From positions 1-7,066 of the forward strand of contig JAKSAU010000390.1 of NCBI GenBank assembly GCA_022361535.1: a stretch of DNA of 7,066 bases, in the 5' to 3' direction. Shown here piece after piece: positions 7,040 through 7,066 of the stretch. Every line of letters begins with the position of its first letter. Positions within the stretch are counted from its first letter, which is position 1. A program made the translations under genes and the position numbers. This DNA is from Desulfobacterales bacterium. GTDB taxonomy: Bacteria > Desulfobacterota > Desulfobacteria > Desulfobacterales > Desulfobacteraceae. The notes under the pieces are model-generated. The model was given only the letters and a program-made list of their open reading frames with translations, was not told the DNA's origin and ran no database searches.

Positions 7040-7066
7040 CGAATAAATACCAGGAAGACGTAAAGC
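7036..7066 (-). CDS. C-terminal tail of an upstream membrane protein, probably CdsA (cut by window edge)
   Basis: In the frame offset from dxr the minus strand reads nine codons, LYVFLVFIR, then TGA at 7038-7036, overlapping the dxr ATG. The residues are strongly hydrophobic and end in arginine, like the end of a last membrane helix. In many bacteria dxr follows cdsA (phosphatidate cytidylyltransferase), whose C-terminus has this character. Nine residues cannot prove identity; the support is the four-base overlap, hydrophobicity and usual gene order. Confidence 0.45.
   Translation of the reverse strand, partial: LYVFLVFIR

Noticed and set aside
1..7066. tRNA, rRNA, CRISPR, insertion sequence, toxin-antitoxin or phage/defence genes
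   Set aside because: Both strands are almost fully taken by conserved metabolic and membrane genes; no clover-leaf, spaced repeats, transposase motifs or terminal inverted repeats were seen.

Overview
The window holds the end of a housekeeping operon followed by a second small transcription unit. All genes read on the minus strand, so the biological order runs from high to low coordinates. Protein content suggests a Gram-negative sulfate-reducing deltaproteobacterium of the Desulfobacter/Desulfobacula type (Desulfobacterota). The main clues are a roughly 1000-residue PurL paired with a separate long PurQ, the cdsA-like/dxr/rseP order, and moderate base composition. This assignment is inferred from remembered family resemblance; no search was run.

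Region 1 (7066 to about 4784) is the envelope and isoprenoid part. It starts with the last nine codons of an upstream gene with a hydrophobic C-terminus, probably cdsA. Its TGA overlaps the ATG of dxr (MEP-pathway reductoisomerase). After an 18-base gap comes rseP, a site-2 intramembrane zinc protease with one PDZ domain.

Region 2 (4782 to 962) is purine synthesis. purL begins one base after the rseP stop codon, and its ribosome binding site lies inside the last rseP codons. purL overlaps purQ by four bases (ATGA). Together they encode formylglycinamidine ribonucleotide (FGAM) synthase: PurQ releases ammonia from glutamine and PurL uses it with ATP. PurL carries two PurS-like repeats at its N-terminus, so the pair looks like the large one-chain enzyme of E. 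coli cut in two between synthetase and glutaminase.

Region 3 (961 to 1) starts with the only substantial intergenic gap, 152 bases, which holds plausible sigma-70 promoter elements. It is followed by a DUF554 membrane protein and the first 34 codons of what is probably an endonuclease III-type DNA glycosylase.

No RNA gene, CRISPR array, insertion sequence, phage gene or defence-like cassette is visible. The window is mostly conserved core metabolism. The points of interest are gene architecture (the split large-type PurL/PurQ and the tight coupling of purine genes to rseP) and not a new system.
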